Source: Polytrichum commune (taxonomy: Eukaryota > Streptophyta > Polytrichopsida > Polytrichales > Polytrichaceae). From it: DNA of 64,000 bases. The DNA lies in assembly GCA_950295325.1 (NCBI GenBank), contig OX485809.1, positions 16,244,001 through 16,308,000 on the forward strand, written 5' to 3'. The notes below the pieces were generated by a model. The model was not told the DNA's origin and did no database searches. It worked only from the letters and a program-made list of their open reading frames with translations. Positions 25,541-37,599 of the stretch are shown here, one piece after another. Numbering within the stretch: position 1 is the first letter of the stretch; every line of letters begins with the position of its first letter. The translations under genes were made by a program, and so were the position numbers.

Positions 25541-26265
25541 GTGAGGCCTTAAAATAACACCTTCCTTTTGGTGTACCAATTTTTTAAAATTTTGAAGTTG
25601 TCAACAAGTCAATGTAACAGTGTCATCAAGTAAATCGTTATTGAAAGCAATTAGTCATATGTGGCATTAACTATAAAATAGCACCACTTCGACCATTCAT
25701 AGTAGCGCTATAAGGAGGTTGCAAGAATGCTTTTAGAAGAGCACCAACTTTGGCCAATCAGAATGGCTTATCGGGGATCTATCCACTCAACGAGGCGATG
25801 TACGAAGTGATCCACAAAAGGGGACCAACACTTTCAGCTAGTAGAAGATCCTCACATGCAATTAGGCTGATTTTGTGGTGGTTCTCATCGAGCAATCAAC
25901 AGACCCCTAGCACTTAGCAACCCAACATCAACATAACACCCCCCCCCCCCCGCCCTTGTTGAGAAATAAATGGCTCATTCCTCAAGACGACTTTGAATTT
26001 TTTTGTAAATTGCATATGAATTTCTTGTTGACTCTATATAGATTGGTTAATCTATGAGTTTTTTGGTGAAAATAGCCGACGTTTCTTAAAGTGTTGCTTG
26101 AAAGGGCCTGAGTACGTTAGGTACTTTGAGCCGTGTTGGCCTTCAATACAAATGGTATGGTTGAGAAGAGGCTCTGGAGACCAACCACAGTGCCTTTCCT
26201 GGCTTTTAGAGTGGAAGGAGCTACTGCACACCTTCTCATGTGGCTTAAGTTACTCAATTCACCAG
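25541..26265. other. No gene seen
   Basis: Intergenic; includes a 14-base C tract near 25938. Confidence 0.4.
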
Positions 26266-26400
26266 CCTTTTCCGGACATGCACGTCCACATGCATGTAAG
26301 CCCCCCAGAAACGTGGCCGGCCAGTGACCATGTGCATGATCCGGGAGGCATCAGTTTCAAGTCTCATCAGTCTCAAAGCACTGGTGCAGGGGCCCTGGAC

Positions 26401-26443
<43 letters not shown>

Positions 26444-26943
26444 CACACTCCCTTCATTGTGCTTGTGCAATTTGTGTGGACTTGATGCTTTTTGGCTGCA
26501 ATCTATGGTGGGTGGCAGTGTTCGAGATTGATTGAAGCTCTCATATGAGTTTCATTTTGAAAGGGCTATCAAATTTCAGCCCTTCAGTTGGAGGGTTGGT
26601 TCAAGTCCAAGATGTCAATCCTTTCCGGACATGCACGTCCACATGCAAGCCCCCAAGTTACATGACCGGCCAGTGACCATATACATGATCCGGGAGGCAT
26701 TAGTTTCAAGTCTTATCAGTCTCAAAGCACTGGTGTAGGGGCCCTGGACTGCAAAGAGAGAGAGAGAGAGAGAGAGCTCACACTCCCTTCATTGTGCAAT
26801 TTGTGCGGACTTGAAGCTTTTTGGTTGCAATCAATGGTGGGTGGCGGTGTTCAAGATTGAAGCCCTCGTATGTGTTTCATTTTGGAGGGCTATCAAATTT
26901 CAACCCTTTAGTTGGAGGGTTGGTTCAAATCCAAGATGCCAAT
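26266..26943. repeat. Tandem duplication of a 340-bp unit with GA microsatellites
   Basis: 26266-26619 and 26620-26943 align along their whole length, from TTTCCGGACATGCACGTCCA to GGAGGGTTGGTTCAA. Each carries a (GA)n tract (26403-26440 and 26755-26777), different in length. Frames through it are not conserved, so it is not treated as coding. Confidence 0.8.
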
Positions 26944-29900
26944 CCAAGAATATAGAAATGAAATACAAAACTCATATTAAACTTGTGCATGAATTATATG
27001 GTATATGTTTCGAGTACAATGTGAAGAATTAAGAATCAACCGTGTAACTCCATTTCTTGTAGTGACAGTGCCCTACGCTTGTTGGTTCTTGTGACGGGCA
27101 TATTATATTGAGGACTTGAAGTGACGTCTTCATTTTCTTTTTGGGGTTGCATTATGAAGGGTTGTTTTGAGAGAGGTATATTTTGAAGGGCCAAATCGCG
27201 TTTGAAGGGCATTGAAGACTTCAATCTTGAACACTGGTGGGTGGCATATGCCATCTTCATAGCCCGTTCATGTCCCCTGTCCGGATGCGTTTAGCTCTAT
27301 GCCCACTTCTCATTTGACATGAAAGATGGGCTTACCACACGATGACGAGCAAATGCAAATCATGCATGTGGTCATTTTTCTTTGTAAAAAAATTTGAGTT
27401 TATATGAATACCTTGTTTTGTCAATCAAGTGAATATTCTCACTCGTAAAATGATCATATGGGTCCCCTTAATTATGTTGACTCTTAAATCTACAATGGCC
27501 GATGATTTCTCCGAGCATACATAGTCCAATCTCTTCTAATCCTTAAGCATCTAGAGACCCAACTTGGGCCTCTCCATCTCCATACACAAGTGACAAAAAC
27601 ATGTATTTGACGCTTGAGCTACATACATTCATATTTAGTCGATTGCACGTCAATATTTGACACAATCTAAAATCAGCTCATTCTTCAAGTGCACTTTTCA
27701 GGTTGGTTGCATACCTTAATATTTCTAATTTCAAACCTTAATACACAACATACGTGCATATTACATATATATACATAATTGATATTATGATCATTAATGT
27801 CACATTATTGTCTCCCTGACATAAGATGATGCATTATATAAAATTTCAAACTCCTAGATATGAAAAGAATAAAATTGTTTCTAAACTTGTATATGCTCAT
27901 AGAAATTGTGTGTATATGTTGTACTTTGAGCTCTATTGTCTTTCATTAGTCAAATGCCACGTAGAGGTCATTAGCTATGTACTTTGTAAAGCACGTAATG
28001 TCAGGAGTTATTTAAAGATGGGCTATTCATCTAAACTTCTTGAGTAATTGGCAACATATCACTAGATAATATGAAACTTTAAGACCCTACAGGTAAATAT
28101 AATATACATCATGAACTTATTTTACAAAATATTTTATAAGTAAATTTTATCATTTATCAAAATCTTGGAATGTTGACATGAATTGATGTTGATCCCTAAC
28201 AAAACAACAACAATACATTAATGAAACTTTCAAATTATAAAAATTGTGCTCAATGCCTAAAGTGATGCAATTTGGTGTGGTTACCTTCAAAAACTTGAAC
28301 AAAAATTGGAACAAAGAAGAAGAAGAAGAAGAAGATTCTCACATTCAAGTAACGTGTTTTAAAACACAACCAAATGAACCTACAAAATGAGTTAGACATC
28401 CCATGTTATTGTATGCAAAGAATCAAATGCCCAACATTATCGTCAACGAGGGGCAAGTGTTCAAGCTTTTCTTTAGAAGCAATGCAATTCTTACAACTAC
28501 GATTTTCCCACAAATTTATCCAAGCTCTTTAGCATCTACGGGATCATGCGAATTAATCTTCCTAACCAGATCATAACTCCATTGTCACATTTGACATAAT
28601 TGAATATGCATCTAGCCACTTACAATTTGTTTGGTCATATATAGTGGAATTTGAGGTGTCCTAGAGAAGGGAAAAATGAAACATTACAAATTCAACTATT
28701 AGCATGGCAACTCTTTTTTTGAATGAAGCTTCTTCTCATTTTTGGAGGTCAACGGGTTGCCTACATATCTCCAATTTCGTGCCAAATTATCTCCGCATTA
28801 TTTGAACCCGCCCAATCCACCACATACCATTTTCAACTCCTTGAAAAAGTGAAGTTGGGGTGTTGTTCTTGGGCAGTCTCCCTCTACTTTGTTACATTTC
28901 TTGGCAATTGTAATTGTTGAAGAAATTATAGTTAGATAGGAATTCCTTGAAATAGCATTTGGTTGAAGGCCCAATCACATATGGTTTCATACTACACTTG
29001 ACAACATGTGTCTACACTTCACACCACACCACATGATTTTGGAAGTGTCTAGGGACAACCTTTGGTCACAATTTCATGGTCACGGCTCTTGGCTTGTGTA
29101 TGGAGTGACCCTAAACCACGGTATCCAATGCCAACTTCTAAATTGGACGACTTTTAGTCAATTAAGGCAATTTCTCATCCAATGCAAATACATTCGTTGA
29201 ACCTCACATAATTTTTTGTTCATCCAAATATCACATACCCTACTTTATTGATAAGAAATAATACCACCTATAGTTTCCACCTACTCTAATAAAATTAGAA
29301 TATAATATGAGTCATTTGATCAAAGCTATAGTAATTCCAAAATTTGTTTGAAATATTTGTCTATTGCATTAAAAGTATCCCATATATATTTTCTCACGTA
29401 GATTAATCATTTTTGATAGCGACCTCCCCATGTCAAACACATGTCTTTTCAATGTCCCCGAGGTGTCCGTTCTTAGATCCACACCCAACCACACACCACT
29501 CAAATATACATGCCCACTTAAGTTGAGTAACCAAATTGGACCCACTTACCTTAACCCCTAACAATCGACAAAGATTTTTTTGTGTCCAGGCAACCACCTT
29601 TGCATGACCATATTAATGTACACGTACACTATAATCTTCTGATTTGAGACACATGGATAATTGATTTTCTTTTTATTTTTTCAAAAACTTTCTTTGTGAG
29701 CAACCTTGACTTTACAAAGATGTCATCTGTACAGTTAGATCCACCATTCAAGGTGCAATTTTTCTAGTGTAAGTTGTTGCATTGGGATGAACTTTTGAAG
29801 GCATTTTTTTTGGAGATTTCGCTTGGACCTTTAGGGGATAACTTCAAAGCCTTTGTGGACAGGCAGCCATGGCCCTTATAGTACAAGACTGACTTGGATA

Positions 29901-30068
29901 GGGACTCAATTCCCTTCATAGTGGCCATGCAATTTGTCACACAATTTTTACATTTTGGGCCAACATGTATATGATCCGGTGGCAAGTCCCAAGCCGCTTT
30001 CTCGCTTGCTCGAGTCCCATGTTGTCCACTTCACCATCATTGGGTTTCCTCTAAGGAAGGCTCTAAGG
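26944..30068. other. No gene seen
   Basis: AT-rich; a (GAA)n run at 28316-28336. Nothing coding or structural beyond short chance frames. Confidence 0.4.
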
Positions 30069-30446
30069 TAGGGGTGGCAATTTCCGTGCGGGTCCTAAAG
30101 TCGACCCCTATGTCGGAAGCACTTATGTAGGTGCTTTTACCTGGTTTACAAAAGCACCTATCAAGGTGTTTTTACCGTTCACAGCGCTGCCAACATTTCA
30201 TTGGCTGCCAACGGTCGGTTTTAGAAATCCACCGTGTGGATATACCATGTACCCTATGTGCGAATGTTGGTCACTCTACAAGGTTTCCTTTAAAATTTTG
30301 TAGGAAATCATAAACATGCTGGAAAATTTTGATTTTTTCATAGTTGCTCTTGCACCAGCTTTGCGGAGCGCTCAAAATTTATAAAAAAATAGTTTCAGCA
30401 TCCCAACTAGGCACATCTGAAATTTGGACGGAAATTGCCACCCCTA
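30069..30446. mobile_element. hAT-like MITE (TAGGGGTGGCAA ends)
   Basis: TAGGGGTGGCAATTTCCG at the left pairs with CGGAAATTGCCACCCCTA at the right. TAGGGGTGGCAA is a common terminus of plant hAT elements. The palindrome extends a few bases outwards and the flanks do not form a clean 8-bp duplication, so the exact borders or the insertion history are uncertain. Confidence 0.65.
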
Positions 30447-33187
30447 CCTTATGCTATTGCCGCATCAAAGCTCCTCAAAGCCCTTGTCCTTGCAACCAAG
30501 AGGAATGGATGATTCACCCCTTTACCGGAGAAGGCCCTCCGGGATGCACGAGCACTAGGTTCCAAGCCGTATACAAGGGTCTGAGACCAACAACCACGGT
30601 GATTGCGTACTAGGTATGTTGAAAGACATCACGGACAACGTTAAGAAGGGTTGGGCACATGGCTTGGGCTTTCACAACCTGGATGGCCCTTGAAGGACCT
30701 GGGCTGAAACAATCAAAGGTTATCGAAAAGAAAAAAACAACAGAATGCGACGACATAGTCTGACCTTGTTAATATAACACGCGTCGATACAACGACACAT
30801 TTTTGCGCGACCAAACTTCGTAGTCCAATACTCCCTCTTTTATACAACTACGACGCTCAACAATGCGGCCTTTTTAGTATCTCCAATCTGTCGTATTAAA
30901 GTGGTAGTAAGTGCTAAAATTCCTTTCATCTATGTTATGTACATCTATAATACATCCATTTTCACTTGGGAATTGCTTGGGAACTTCACTTACCATTGGG
31001 AACTTAATGAGAATTAGGGTTACTAGTGTAGAAAAGGGACATGGCTAGGGTTAGAGTGGCCTCCTACCTAGTATGTTGCGAAACATCATGCATCATTGTT
31101 GTCTAGTTCCTTATTAGATAACTCTGTGTATTTTGGTGTTACTAAAATTAACATTTTTCGAAAGTTAGTAGGGAATTTAGATAAGATGACAGTTGCTAAC
31201 ATGGGTAGGCAACACCAAATATCTTTGGACTCCTATTTCAAGAGATCTTGAGAACATTTGTATTTGTTTGGAATTATAAGTTATTATTTCATACCATCTA
31301 TATTGCCTAAACTCGTTGTATATATATTTTGAGCTCATATTACTTATGTTTTTGTTTTCCCTCGATAATACAACAACTTTACGCCATTTGTCATATTAAT
31401 GAGAAGACGACACCTCCATAATACGACCTTTTTGTGTTTCCCAAATGTGTCCTACTAAAGAGGGAGAACAATACAAAGTTTTTGTTTAAAAAAATTATTT
31501 ATTATTGGGTAAAACACATGCAATGTGTTTATTGCGTGAGGGTAAAACGTAGTATGCATGTTTACTGCATTTTGCAACCTCCGTAGTGGCTTGCCTTGGT
31601 GGTAGCCACCTTTTTTGTTTTGTTTTTGTTTTCGTACAGTTGCTCGCCCGGCTCCCCTGCTTCCCGAGCACTAAAAACAACTACAGGGCAACAAAGCTGG
31701 GCCATGTGCCTAGCCCAAGGTACATCAACATGCATCGGTTCCCAACGAGGAGCCTTCATGGACAATCGAATTCAAGGTAAATAAGGCATGCGGGTGTTAT
31801 TCGGTCACATTTCTTGATGAAACCCCTATATTTGATTGGTTTGTGGTTGGGTGAGGACCAAAGAACAAACATCAATAAGACACATGTTGGAAAATAGATT
31901 GGACTACGTTTTGCGATATCATTTTAACTACTCCACACTCAATAGTGAACACACTTGAGAAGACCTATGTATGTAGTTAAGGAATCAACAAACAAAAATT
32001 TTCAATAACTATAAGTGAATCATGAAAGACCCGATTTTCAATTCACTTTTTACTAATGTTTCATTGCAGGTTTGCAAATGCAAGGCAAGTTTCTTTGTGT
32101 GAATCTAATTGGCAGTGGTTGGAGGATATCAAAAAACAAATTGAATAACACCCACATACCTTTCATAGGTAGAAGTAAGCTTGGTTTTACAACTTGAGTG
32201 ATATGTGGGAGTTCCCAAACCTCAATCAGTAACAAAGGCCTTAAATGGTCGACTTGGAAGTGGAGATTTTGGATGTTGCATAAGAGTGTTAAAAGCCTTG
32301 TTCAAGCAATGAATAAGAATATTGTAGGCTGATAGCAGGTTGGCCAAAAATGTCCAGTAGTTAATTAATTAAAAATAACATTTACATGGTCTGCATCCGT
32401 ATCTATGTATATAGTTACGTAACATATCTTACATACAAATCCATGTATTGTAACTTATTTTTCATTCATGGTAGTTACATATGCAGCATTAACTTCTCTA
32501 GGGCTAAGGTTACACCTTCTCAGTGTGCTAACTGGGGTTGTGAACTATCTTTGTTGTTGTTTTGTGTTCATGTTTGGTAGAGGTTGTTTGGGAATTTGCA
32601 AGCATGGCCAAGAGGGAGAGGGCAAATCATTCATATGTTCCATCTCATTGACACAGATGAGAGATTATTGACTATTGCAAATTGATTGCTAAAGTTTTGA
32701 ATGAACCAATTTTCTAATATTTAGACATTTTGGTGATTAGTTTTCCTTTCATTTAGGCCATTTGACCCAATAAGTTTCCAAAAAGATTAGGCTTGATTAT
32801 TTCAAAGTATTTTTTATCCAATTTGCTATCAATCTAATGTAATGTGTATTTATTTATTAGTTACCTTTGCTATATTTAATTTCAACTACATGCTATTATT
32901 TGTAAGATTAGAGGACTCCACCCTATGAGATTCAATTATTCTAAAAGGTAAAGGGGAGTTACCCACTAGTTGGGTCTATAGTGTTACATAATGTTCTCAC
33001 CTCGTAAGTAATGACCATTAGTTAAGAGCACTTAATTCACCCCAATTGCATGGAGGGACCGCTAGTTAACTATATGCTTGAGGACTGGTGAAGGAAGTTT
33101 CAAGTCTTAGTTCCTACAAATATACAAAGCTCAAGGTTAGGTGGATCATGCCTCTTATTTCTTCTTTATTTATGGGAGATGTTACAG
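30447..33187. other. No gene; right part may be a decayed LTR
   Basis: No coding region. The stretch just left of 33187 ends in TGTTACA ahead of a primer-binding site and so is probably part of a 5' LTR whose left border I cannot place. Confidence 0.35.
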
Positions 33188-34640
33188 TGGTATCAGTGCT
33201 CCAAGCTCGCATACCTTGGTGTTTTGGGTGTTGTTATTTTTTTGTTGTGTAATAATTATGTTTCAAGGTGGGGAGACAATTAGGGTTATTTTACGAAGTA
33301 AGGAAATAAGTTTGTTGCTTTTTTAAATCTAAGGAATAGAGATTTTTTTTGATTTTTTTCAAGAGAGTCGAAAGGAGCGCTTAAGGTAAGTGCCCTAAAT
33401 TCTCACAACATGCCTTGTAATTGAAAGTCTAATGGATTTGAGACTTGTTCATTAGTTATTCCCTCATCACAAGATTTGCAAAGTTATGAGGGGCCTATTT
33501 GCATGGCATAAAGGAGGTGTCCTATGATACCAGTGCATGTTTTGTTGTTGAAAAACATAAGGCAAAGTACTTTAAGAGAAATTTGACAAGGTTTAGATTG
33601 TCACATCAATTTGAATCTAATTCAAGACTAAGTATATTTGGATGAGCCAGGCCACACATTTGGAATAAGCTCATTGTTTCATCTCAACTAATGATGATCT
33701 TCTGAGGGCAAGTAGTGCATTAGGATGCTTATCTTTTTATTTTATAATGTTAAATCACATTGCTTGGTCAAATATACTTTTGGTAATACACTCAAGTTAA
33801 AAGTAAAGAAGGATGGTACCACTTTGGTATTAGGTATTGGTAATCAAGTTCCTACAGACGGGCATATTAAAGTCCATGTTAAGATAAAACAATACCATAG
33901 TCAAAAAAATTGCCTTGTCTCCAAGTTGAGGAATGGTATTGACTAAATATTGGGAAACGATTGGCTAGTACAACACAAGGCATGCTTGGATTTTCAATCT
34001 AAATATTGCGTGATTTATAAGGTTTGTCATAAAATGACTGTGTTTGTGAACCCAATGCAAAGTGAGAGTCCAAATCCCTATAGATTCACTACAATCCAAT
34101 TCAAACAATCAATTCAAAAGGGAACAACCTCGTTCCTAGTTCAATAGACTACGGTTGGAAATGACGTAGAAGACACAATGACACCACCTTATGCCACAAT
34201 GTTGGAGGATTTTATTGACATGCATTTTAGCCTTTACCGAGTGAATTACATGCAGAGCAAGAAATGGCCCATACTATTCCCCTTGAGTTGGATGGGCAAC
34301 CACCCTTTAGGTTGATCTATAGGATGAGTCCTTTGGAGCTACAAGAAGCCGATACACAAATCAAGGAATACTTGGGAAAGAAATGGATGGAATCCAATTC
34401 ATCACCTTATGGATCTCCTATATATATTATTTGTGAAGAAAAATGATACAATGCTGCAAATTGTAGTCCATTGTCATGCATTCAACAAGGATATATGTAA
34501 TGGATTATCCTTATCCATTACCTTGCATTAATAAATTTATTGATCTATTAGCATATACCAGTGTATTCTCATCACCAAATGCGTATATCAAAGAAAGATG
34601 CACCTAAAACTATGTTCACATCTTAATGTTGTTTCATGAT
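33188..34640 (+). pseudogene. Ty3/gypsy retrotransposon remnant (PBS, protease, start of RT)
   Basis: TGGTATCAGTGC at 33188-33199 matches the usual initiator-methionine tRNA primer-binding site with one change. Downstream, frames at 33725-34147 hold an aspartic-protease-like stretch with the LGNDWL motif and following A.LDF pattern common in Ty3/gypsy proteins. A frame at 34264-34446 has the reverse-transcriptase opening (HTIPLELDGQPPFR, MSPLELQEADTQIKEYL, SSPYGSPI), and YPLPCINKFIDLL follows in another frame near 34510. Several stops and frame changes are present, and neither integrase nor a second LTR is visible, so the copy is dead and truncated. Confidence 0.75.
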
Positions 34641-35580
34641 GAATCTTAATGTTGTTGCTAGATTCAACAAAACAAATGCAAATACATTCCAAGTATTGAG
34701 AAATGAATTCATGGAGGCGTGGAAGGGGGGGGGGGAGGCATATCGTTTATGAATAAGAGGAATTTTCTCACATAAAATCAATGTCCACTAGTTCTAGTAA
34801 TTAAAAAACAACGCAAAGCAATGGCCTCAATTTTTTCATTCTATTAGAATGCCAAACCCAATGCCATTCACACTCCAAATGAAGCATATCCAATCCAATC
34901 TAATCAAACATACGATGAATGATATTGTCAACTATCTATATGCCCCCATTGTCCTCCGGTGCCTCTAAATGGAACAACATCCTAGGGGCGGGCACTAGCA
35001 AAAATTTAGAAAACCAAGTGCGAGAAAATTTAGGGTGGATTTTATTCAAGACACATAATTTTTACATTTTTTTAGATATACAATACCGTCCTCTAAATGT
35101 GAATTTGTAAATTAGATATAATGTATAGTGTGGTTTAAGTTGTGGTATTTTTATATATTTAGATGTAAAGTAGTATAAATAAAATTATTTTTATTTATTT
35201 ATAGGTTTAACATATATCATCTGCCATTAGTGGCATTGGATGAGATATAGGCAAAACGTATATGGACATGTGGATGGATTTGTTGAAACGGTTGCTTTTG
35301 GATGAAAAACATTGTTATCCAGCTATGGAAGGTTGGCTGGTTTATTTAAGGTTTTATGGGGGATTCAAGAACCATACACATGGTATTAGGGTAGTAGAAA
35401 CTATTAGTAGGATATTTGGGTAGTATTGGGCATTAAACAAGCATGGAAGAGACAATCCAAGGATTCTGAAAAGGGTTGTTGAGTTCAGTAATGTTGAGCT
35501 CGGTTTTTCATTTTCATCCTTAGGTTTTTGTATTCTCCACTAATCGGCCGCCATAGTCTCTCTTGATTGAGCACTTGCCC
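34641..35580. other. No gene seen
   Basis: AT-rich, with a G tract at about 34727; could include further retrotransposon debris. Confidence 0.35.
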
Positions 35581-35922
35581 CTCGGGGGGGGGGGGGGTAG
35601 TGTGTTAGAAAGTTAAGGATATAGGTGCGAACAACCACTATTTTATAGGGGGGGTATTACTTTCAATTCTCTTCTTTTTTTCACATGTTATCATTATGTA
35701 AATTTCTACTTTGGGTTAATAGAAAACTGGCTTGCATTACTTATAATTCCAAATTCCCTATTATTCCATACCCTATAGTACTTTAAAGATGTCCAGTGCC
35801 ATTTTTGATACCCTATATTACTCTTAAGTCCAATTATAAATGTTTGCCCCCATGTTTTTTAAATACCCTATCATTTGTTCGCACGTATATTGCTACTCCA
35901 ACCAATGACTACCCCCCCCGAG
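35581..35922 (-). mobile_element. CTCGGGG MITE, copy 4
   Basis: Full-length 342-bp copy in the orientation of copy 3. ACTTGCCC flanks both ends (35573-35580 and 35923-35930), an intact 8-bp duplication. Confidence 0.9.
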
Positions 35923-36563
35923 ACTTGCCCGCTCTGCTTCGGTTTAGGAGCATTTGTTGTACTTTGGTTTAGGAGTGTTTGCTTGCTCATGTGCTTCGGA
36001 TTTTGAACACTTACTCCTTAATTAAACTTCATGATGTTCCTGCAATAATTTTTTTGGTGGGGTTCAAGGTTTTGGAATTTTGAAGTCCCTTGTATATTTT
36101 AATACTTGAAAGTTACTAGTTGCAGTGTAATGTTTATTGTTGGTAATGTTGAAGTTCAATCCTTAAGTCTATATTTCAAGGTGTACATTAAAGTTGAAGG
36201 TATAATGTTCTTTGTTGTTGTTGAAGATTTATGTATATTGGTGTTGATTTATTATGTATGTTGAAGTTACTCAATAATTATTTATGTTGTTCCTATATTG
36301 GTTGGATGCTAAAATTTATAATATAGTGCTTGTATGTGTGTAATGTATGCATAGTGTATTGTATGTGTAATATATGTGCAGATTGTTATAACAAAATTTT
36401 TACTACTTATAAATAAGATATGATGATTATAATTATCCACCCTATAATTATCTACATACAATGATAGGGTGTTACAAAATACCATCCAATACAAATTTAG
36501 CTACTTATAGGGTGGAAAATATTAAACGAAGGAAGGTAAATATCCCCCATTAAATAAGGGGTT
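35923..36563. other. No gene; small hairpin near 36437-36514
   Basis: CCACCCTATAATTATCTA and TAGCTACTTATAGGGTGG form a short inverted repeat. Otherwise nothing. Confidence 0.35.
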
Positions 36564-36884
36564 TTACCATGTGTATACATAAATCAAGTGTAGATGCACC
36601 CCACATGATAACGTCTCCAAATTGGGATTAAATTTGCCAGACTTTGGACGACGTGTAGGTGTTGATGTGGTCGCTTGTGCAACACCAACGCCTTCCAAAT
36701 ATACGGGAAGCAACAATGATCTAAAAGGGAATGATAATTGTTCCATCGTCTTGTCAACACTGCATTTAGATGTACATAATGAGGGTTAGTTACTTGGATG
36801 ATACACAAGTTCACAAAAATCAATAAATTCAAATAGGTTGGGCAAAACTCACATACTCAAATATGAGTTCCTTGCTACTTTGCG
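36564..36884 (-). pseudogene. 3' part of a methyltransferase-like gene split by the giant MULE
   Basis: The minus-strand reading frame entering from 51996-52165 continues through the 10-bp target duplication (36875-36884) as R-K-V-A-R-N-S-Y-L. It reaches a GTATGT donor after 36857, and a further exon starts at 36759 after a TGCAG acceptor. This intron sits at a similar place to the last intron of the methyltransferase gene carried inside the element (after S-E-Y). The last exon itself is not recognisable, and its frame is uncertain (stop at 36584 or 36564). This is the downstream half of the gene whose motif I half lies at 51996-52604. Confidence 0.5.
36875..36884. repeat. Target-site duplication of the giant MULE (left)
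   Basis: CTACTTTGCG; the identical 10-mer is at 51986-51995. Confidence 0.85.
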
Positions 36885-36970
36885 GAGGGAAGCTATCTTA
36901 TGAGCAACGAGCAGTGAGCGGTGAGCAGTAACACATGAGCAATGAGTAGTAACATATGAGCAATGAATCC
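36885..36970 (+). repeat. Left terminal inverted repeat with TGAGCRR heptamer array
   Basis: After a 16-bp outer end, ten consecutive 7-bp units run in register from 36901 to 36970: TGAGCAA, CGAGCAG, TGAGCGG, TGAGCAG, TAACACA, TGAGCAA, TGAGTAG, TAACATA, TGAGCAA, TGAATCC. Arrays of short direct repeats inside TIRs are plausible transposase binding sites. Confidence 0.85.
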
Positions 36971-37062
36971 AAATTTAGTAAAAACACATGGGTTTAGGGT
37001 ACACAACCAAATTTTTGACAAATTAATTGCATATTTTCAATTGTAAATTGCCAATATTTTAA

Positions 37063-37310
37063 ATGAAGCACAAGTCAAAGGGCCCTATTTCCATGGATCA
37101 TTTAAAACACTTTCAATCCATTGCTGGTGTTTATTATAATAATCCAAACCAATACATGTCATTTATTGACATCCTTATACATGTAGTTACAACTAACACT
37201 TGCACAACTACTCACATTTCACAACATCAGCAAGTTCAAGTAGGTGCATAACCTCATTATACGTATATGTAGGTGCCATAATTGTGAGCCACTCAAACCG
37301 CTCACGGGTT
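37063..37310 (-). repeat. Second copy of the transposase gene's 3' end
   Basis: 37088-37310 repeats the region 39015-39262 (last transposase codons and 3' flank), sharing ATAATCCAAACCAA.ACATGT and CAAGTTCAAGTAG. The shared CCGCTCACGG motif lies on opposite sides in the two copies. It is a partial duplication flanking the GC-rich insertion, so the insertion and the duplication may share one origin. Confidence 0.7.
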
Positions 37311-37379
37311 GAGTTAAGGCCCAGAATCTACAAAAGAAAGGAAATTAGATATTAGAAATAGTCAATATGTAGGTAACTA

Positions 37380-37590
37380 CTAGGTTTTGAGACATCCGCT
37401 TGTGGATGCGAGTTGTGTAAGAGACTGGTATTAGGTCTGGATCAACCCGGGTTCGAATCCGGTTGGTTACATTGACCGGTGCTATCCCAAATTGAGCTAG
37501 TGATAAAGCAGGAATAATCTATAGGCGGATACCAAGAAGACGTTACTACGCGGATGTGCGTAGAATCTTCTCAATTATATTATATTTTTA
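37380..37590 (+). mobile_element. Possible tRNA-derived SINE
   Basis: GGGTTCGAATCCGG at about 37449-37462 is a perfect RNA polymerase III B box, with a weak A-box-like GCGAGTTGTGTAAGAG about 40 bp upstream and an AT-rich tail near 37570-37592. No cloverleaf can be closed, so a tRNA gene is not called. A primer-like relic is an alternative. Confidence 0.4.
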
Positions 37591-37599
37591 GAAACTTGT

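Noticed and set aside
26098-26535. Frame of 145 codons with an Arg-Glu repeat
   Set aside because: The repeat is the (GA)n microsatellite, and the frame is not preserved in the tandem copy next to it.
27036-27260. Third, inverted copy of the 26.3-kb tandem repeat
   Set aside because: Only a short stretch around a CTTCAATCTTGAACAC motif matches, too little to call a copy.
28316-28336. CRISPR-like or other direct-repeat array
   Set aside because: It is a simple GAA microsatellite; no repeat-spacer structure exists anywhere in this eukaryotic sequence.
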